64,000 nt of DNA, taken from contig NC_061801.1 in assembly GCF_021462225.1 (NCBI RefSeq), positions 8,118,125-8,182,124 of the forward strand. Reading direction: 5' to 3'. A program made the translations under genes and the position numbers. The DNA comes from Girardinichthys multiradiatus. Its lineage: Eukaryota > Chordata > Actinopteri > Cyprinodontiformes > Goodeidae. The notes beneath the pieces are model-generated. The model saw only the letters and a program-made list of their open reading frames with translations. It did no database searches and was not told where the DNA came from. Positions 62,439-64,000 of this stretch are shown here, piece by piece; the first letter of the stretch is position 1; every line of letters starts with the position of its first letter.

Positions 62439-62936
62439 AAAGTGGAGATGATTGTAGATTTTAAGAGAAACAAGAAAAGGTCAAACACTATTTCCATCAT
62501 GGGAGAAGAAGTGGAGGTGGTGGAGGAGTATAAATACCTCGGTGTTCACCTGGACAACAGACTAGAGTGGAGATGCAACTGTGAAGCCATCTACAAGAAG
62601 GGACAGAACAGACCGTACTTCTTGAGGAAACTTAGGTCCTTCAGTGTTTCCAGCTAGATGCTGCATATCTTCTATAGGTCTGTTGTGGAGAGTGTGATCT
62701 CTTCTGCCATCATCCCTGAGCATCCTCTTCATGAGACTGTCCTACAACAACAGAATGTCTTCAGTCAGAGGCTTCTTCAGATGTGCTGTAAAACAGAGCG
62801 CTACAGGAGTTCCTTCCTGCCCACAGCCATCAGCATCTACAACGATTCATTGAAGAAACCTTCACAATGACCTACAACAACATTTAATTTCCCTTTGGGA
62901 TTAATAAAGTATTTTTGAGTTTGAATTGAATTAGAA
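62439..62936 (+). pseudogene. LINE 3' end, same family as 30400-33253, internally deleted
   Basis: EMIVDFKRNKKRSNTISIMG, EYKYLGVHLDNRLEWRCNCE and YFLRKLRSFSVSS, then a TAG at about 62655. MLHIFYRSVVESVISSAI is joined directly to PEHPLHETVLQQQ. About 145 bases present in the 32-33 kb copy between these blocks are deleted. It ends in TTAATAAAGTATTTTTGAGT with TTGAATTGAATT. Confidence 0.92.
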
Positions 62937-64000
62937 CTGAAATCTAATGCTAAACTGTATTTCCACTACAGTCTTAAAAAAAAAACATATATTGCCACAC
63001 ACTACTTAACTACCTTTTAACCATGGAAGCTTTTACCATGTAAGAAATAAAACTCTTTGGTAACTTGATTGATGAAAATCTAAATTCAGTATTATGTGTC
63101 AGGTAACCATAATGTCAGATAATGTTTGCAGTTCCCTGTTTGGAGAAACCAAACTACTCTGCTGATTTAGAAGTGCAGTCCAGCTTTATCAGCCATAATA
63201 TATAGTTTTATTCATATAAGCATTTGATTCCATAAAAAAATCCTTTCTTTTCAAAACTTGCTGCCTATTGTACCCATTATGCAACTGGTTTTGCAAACTT
63301 TTGCCTAATTAATATGACTGGATATGTTGATTTGGATTCAAAGTGTAAAAAATGATATTTTTTTATTTCAAACAGTACTTATTTTTTTCTAATTTCTAGC
63401 TTTACCTCCCATCAAGCTGAAATGGTTCTGCTGAAAAGCTTGCTTTGAATTTCCATATGAGCCCACGTTACTTAATAGATCTATTTTAGGAACTTTATTT
63501 TCCTCAAGCAAAACAGCCTTATTATGTGCAACAGAACACAAATCCAATAGGCCTGCTGCAATGTGCAATTAGAGCCCATGATGATTATGTAATTCTATTA
63601 TTCAGCTAAGACATAACCTTAAGGCTTTCTGAGGAGCGATCGCTGGCGCAACAAGGCCAGACACTGTTACAGTAACCCATGTCGGAGTGTAACATGACAT
63701 GTGACGTGCGTCTTTGTGTTGCAGTATTGAGAGCAGATCATCATCTGAGAGGACATTTCCCAGTTTACAAAGCTGCAGTTCATATTTCTATCTGCAGGTT
63801 GAGCTGAAGTTGAGTAGCCAGTCACTCAGACTGTGCAACGGCAGCTGGCTCATTGTTGCCCTCTTGCGGCTTTCTTTGGTATATCATTTAAATTTTTACT
63901 GAATCCTTAGGATACAAAAGATAAGTGAAGCAGAATAACACAATACAATTAGGTTTAGTTGTTTTAAATTAATTTTGAAATATTACTTATTCTTAAACAT
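62937..64000. other. Non-coding stretch, nothing recognised
   Basis: No ORF with a domain and no repeat ends. 63560-63670 (GAGGAGCGATCGCTGGCGC) is less AT-rich than its surroundings, which is all I can say about it. Confidence 0.5.

Overview
This is eukaryotic, AT-rich, repeat-dense DNA of teleost-fish type. The basis for that is GT-AG introns, several families of fish-style Tc1 transposons, CR1/L2/Rex1-type LINEs with TTGAATTTGAATT tails, tRNA-derived SINEs, a Ty3/gypsy element and long (CA)n and (CAGA)n microsatellites. The species cannot be named from the sequence.

The only host protein-coding gene I recognise is rabphilin-3A (rph3a), on the minus strand. Fourteen coding exons lie between 19618 (start codon) and 2279 and join in frame through canonical GT-AG junctions, giving about 557 codons. 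In order they encode a Rab-binding helix, a double zinc finger with four CxxC pairs, an SGAWFYKG motif, a short low-complexity linker, and the C2A and C2B calcium/phospholipid-binding domains. The end of C2B lies left of position 1. A candidate 5' non-coding exon (57156 to about 57340, minus) carries a strong donor and short upstream ORFs. If it belongs to rph3a, almost the whole window is the rph3a locus with a first intron of about 37.5 kb.

Everything else is intronic or upstream sequence filled with nested mobile elements. 1-2.2 kb: an LTR end, a SINE fragment and a Tc1 element. 3.3-22 kb: rph3a exons, decayed Tc1 copies, SINEs and microsatellites. 23.6-24.2 kb: a telomere-like CCTAAC tract between CA repeats. 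26.6-33.7 kb: an endogenous-retrovirus-like relic (minus) with gag and protease/integrase fragments and a 3' LTR, split by a CR1-superclade LINE (plus). 35.1-40.2 kb: a decayed but nearly full-length Ty3/gypsy element. 46.4-48.4 kb: a Tc1 copy split by an LTR-like insert. 48.7-50.5 kb: a repeat carrying a small membrane-protein ORF, sitting inside a Tc1 remnant. 53.8-55.3 kb: gypsy and LINE remnants. 57.6-60.5 kb: two more Tc1-type elements. 60.7-62.9 kb: an inverted LINE composite holding a second copy of the membrane-protein ORF.

The most unusual item is this interspersed repeat (copies at 49.1-50.4, 24.8-25.4 and 61.6-62.4 kb). It pairs a short ORF, with one predicted membrane segment and an amphipathic tail, with a LINE-like 3' tail. 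I do not recognise the protein. No tRNA or rRNA genes and no CRISPR arrays were seen.
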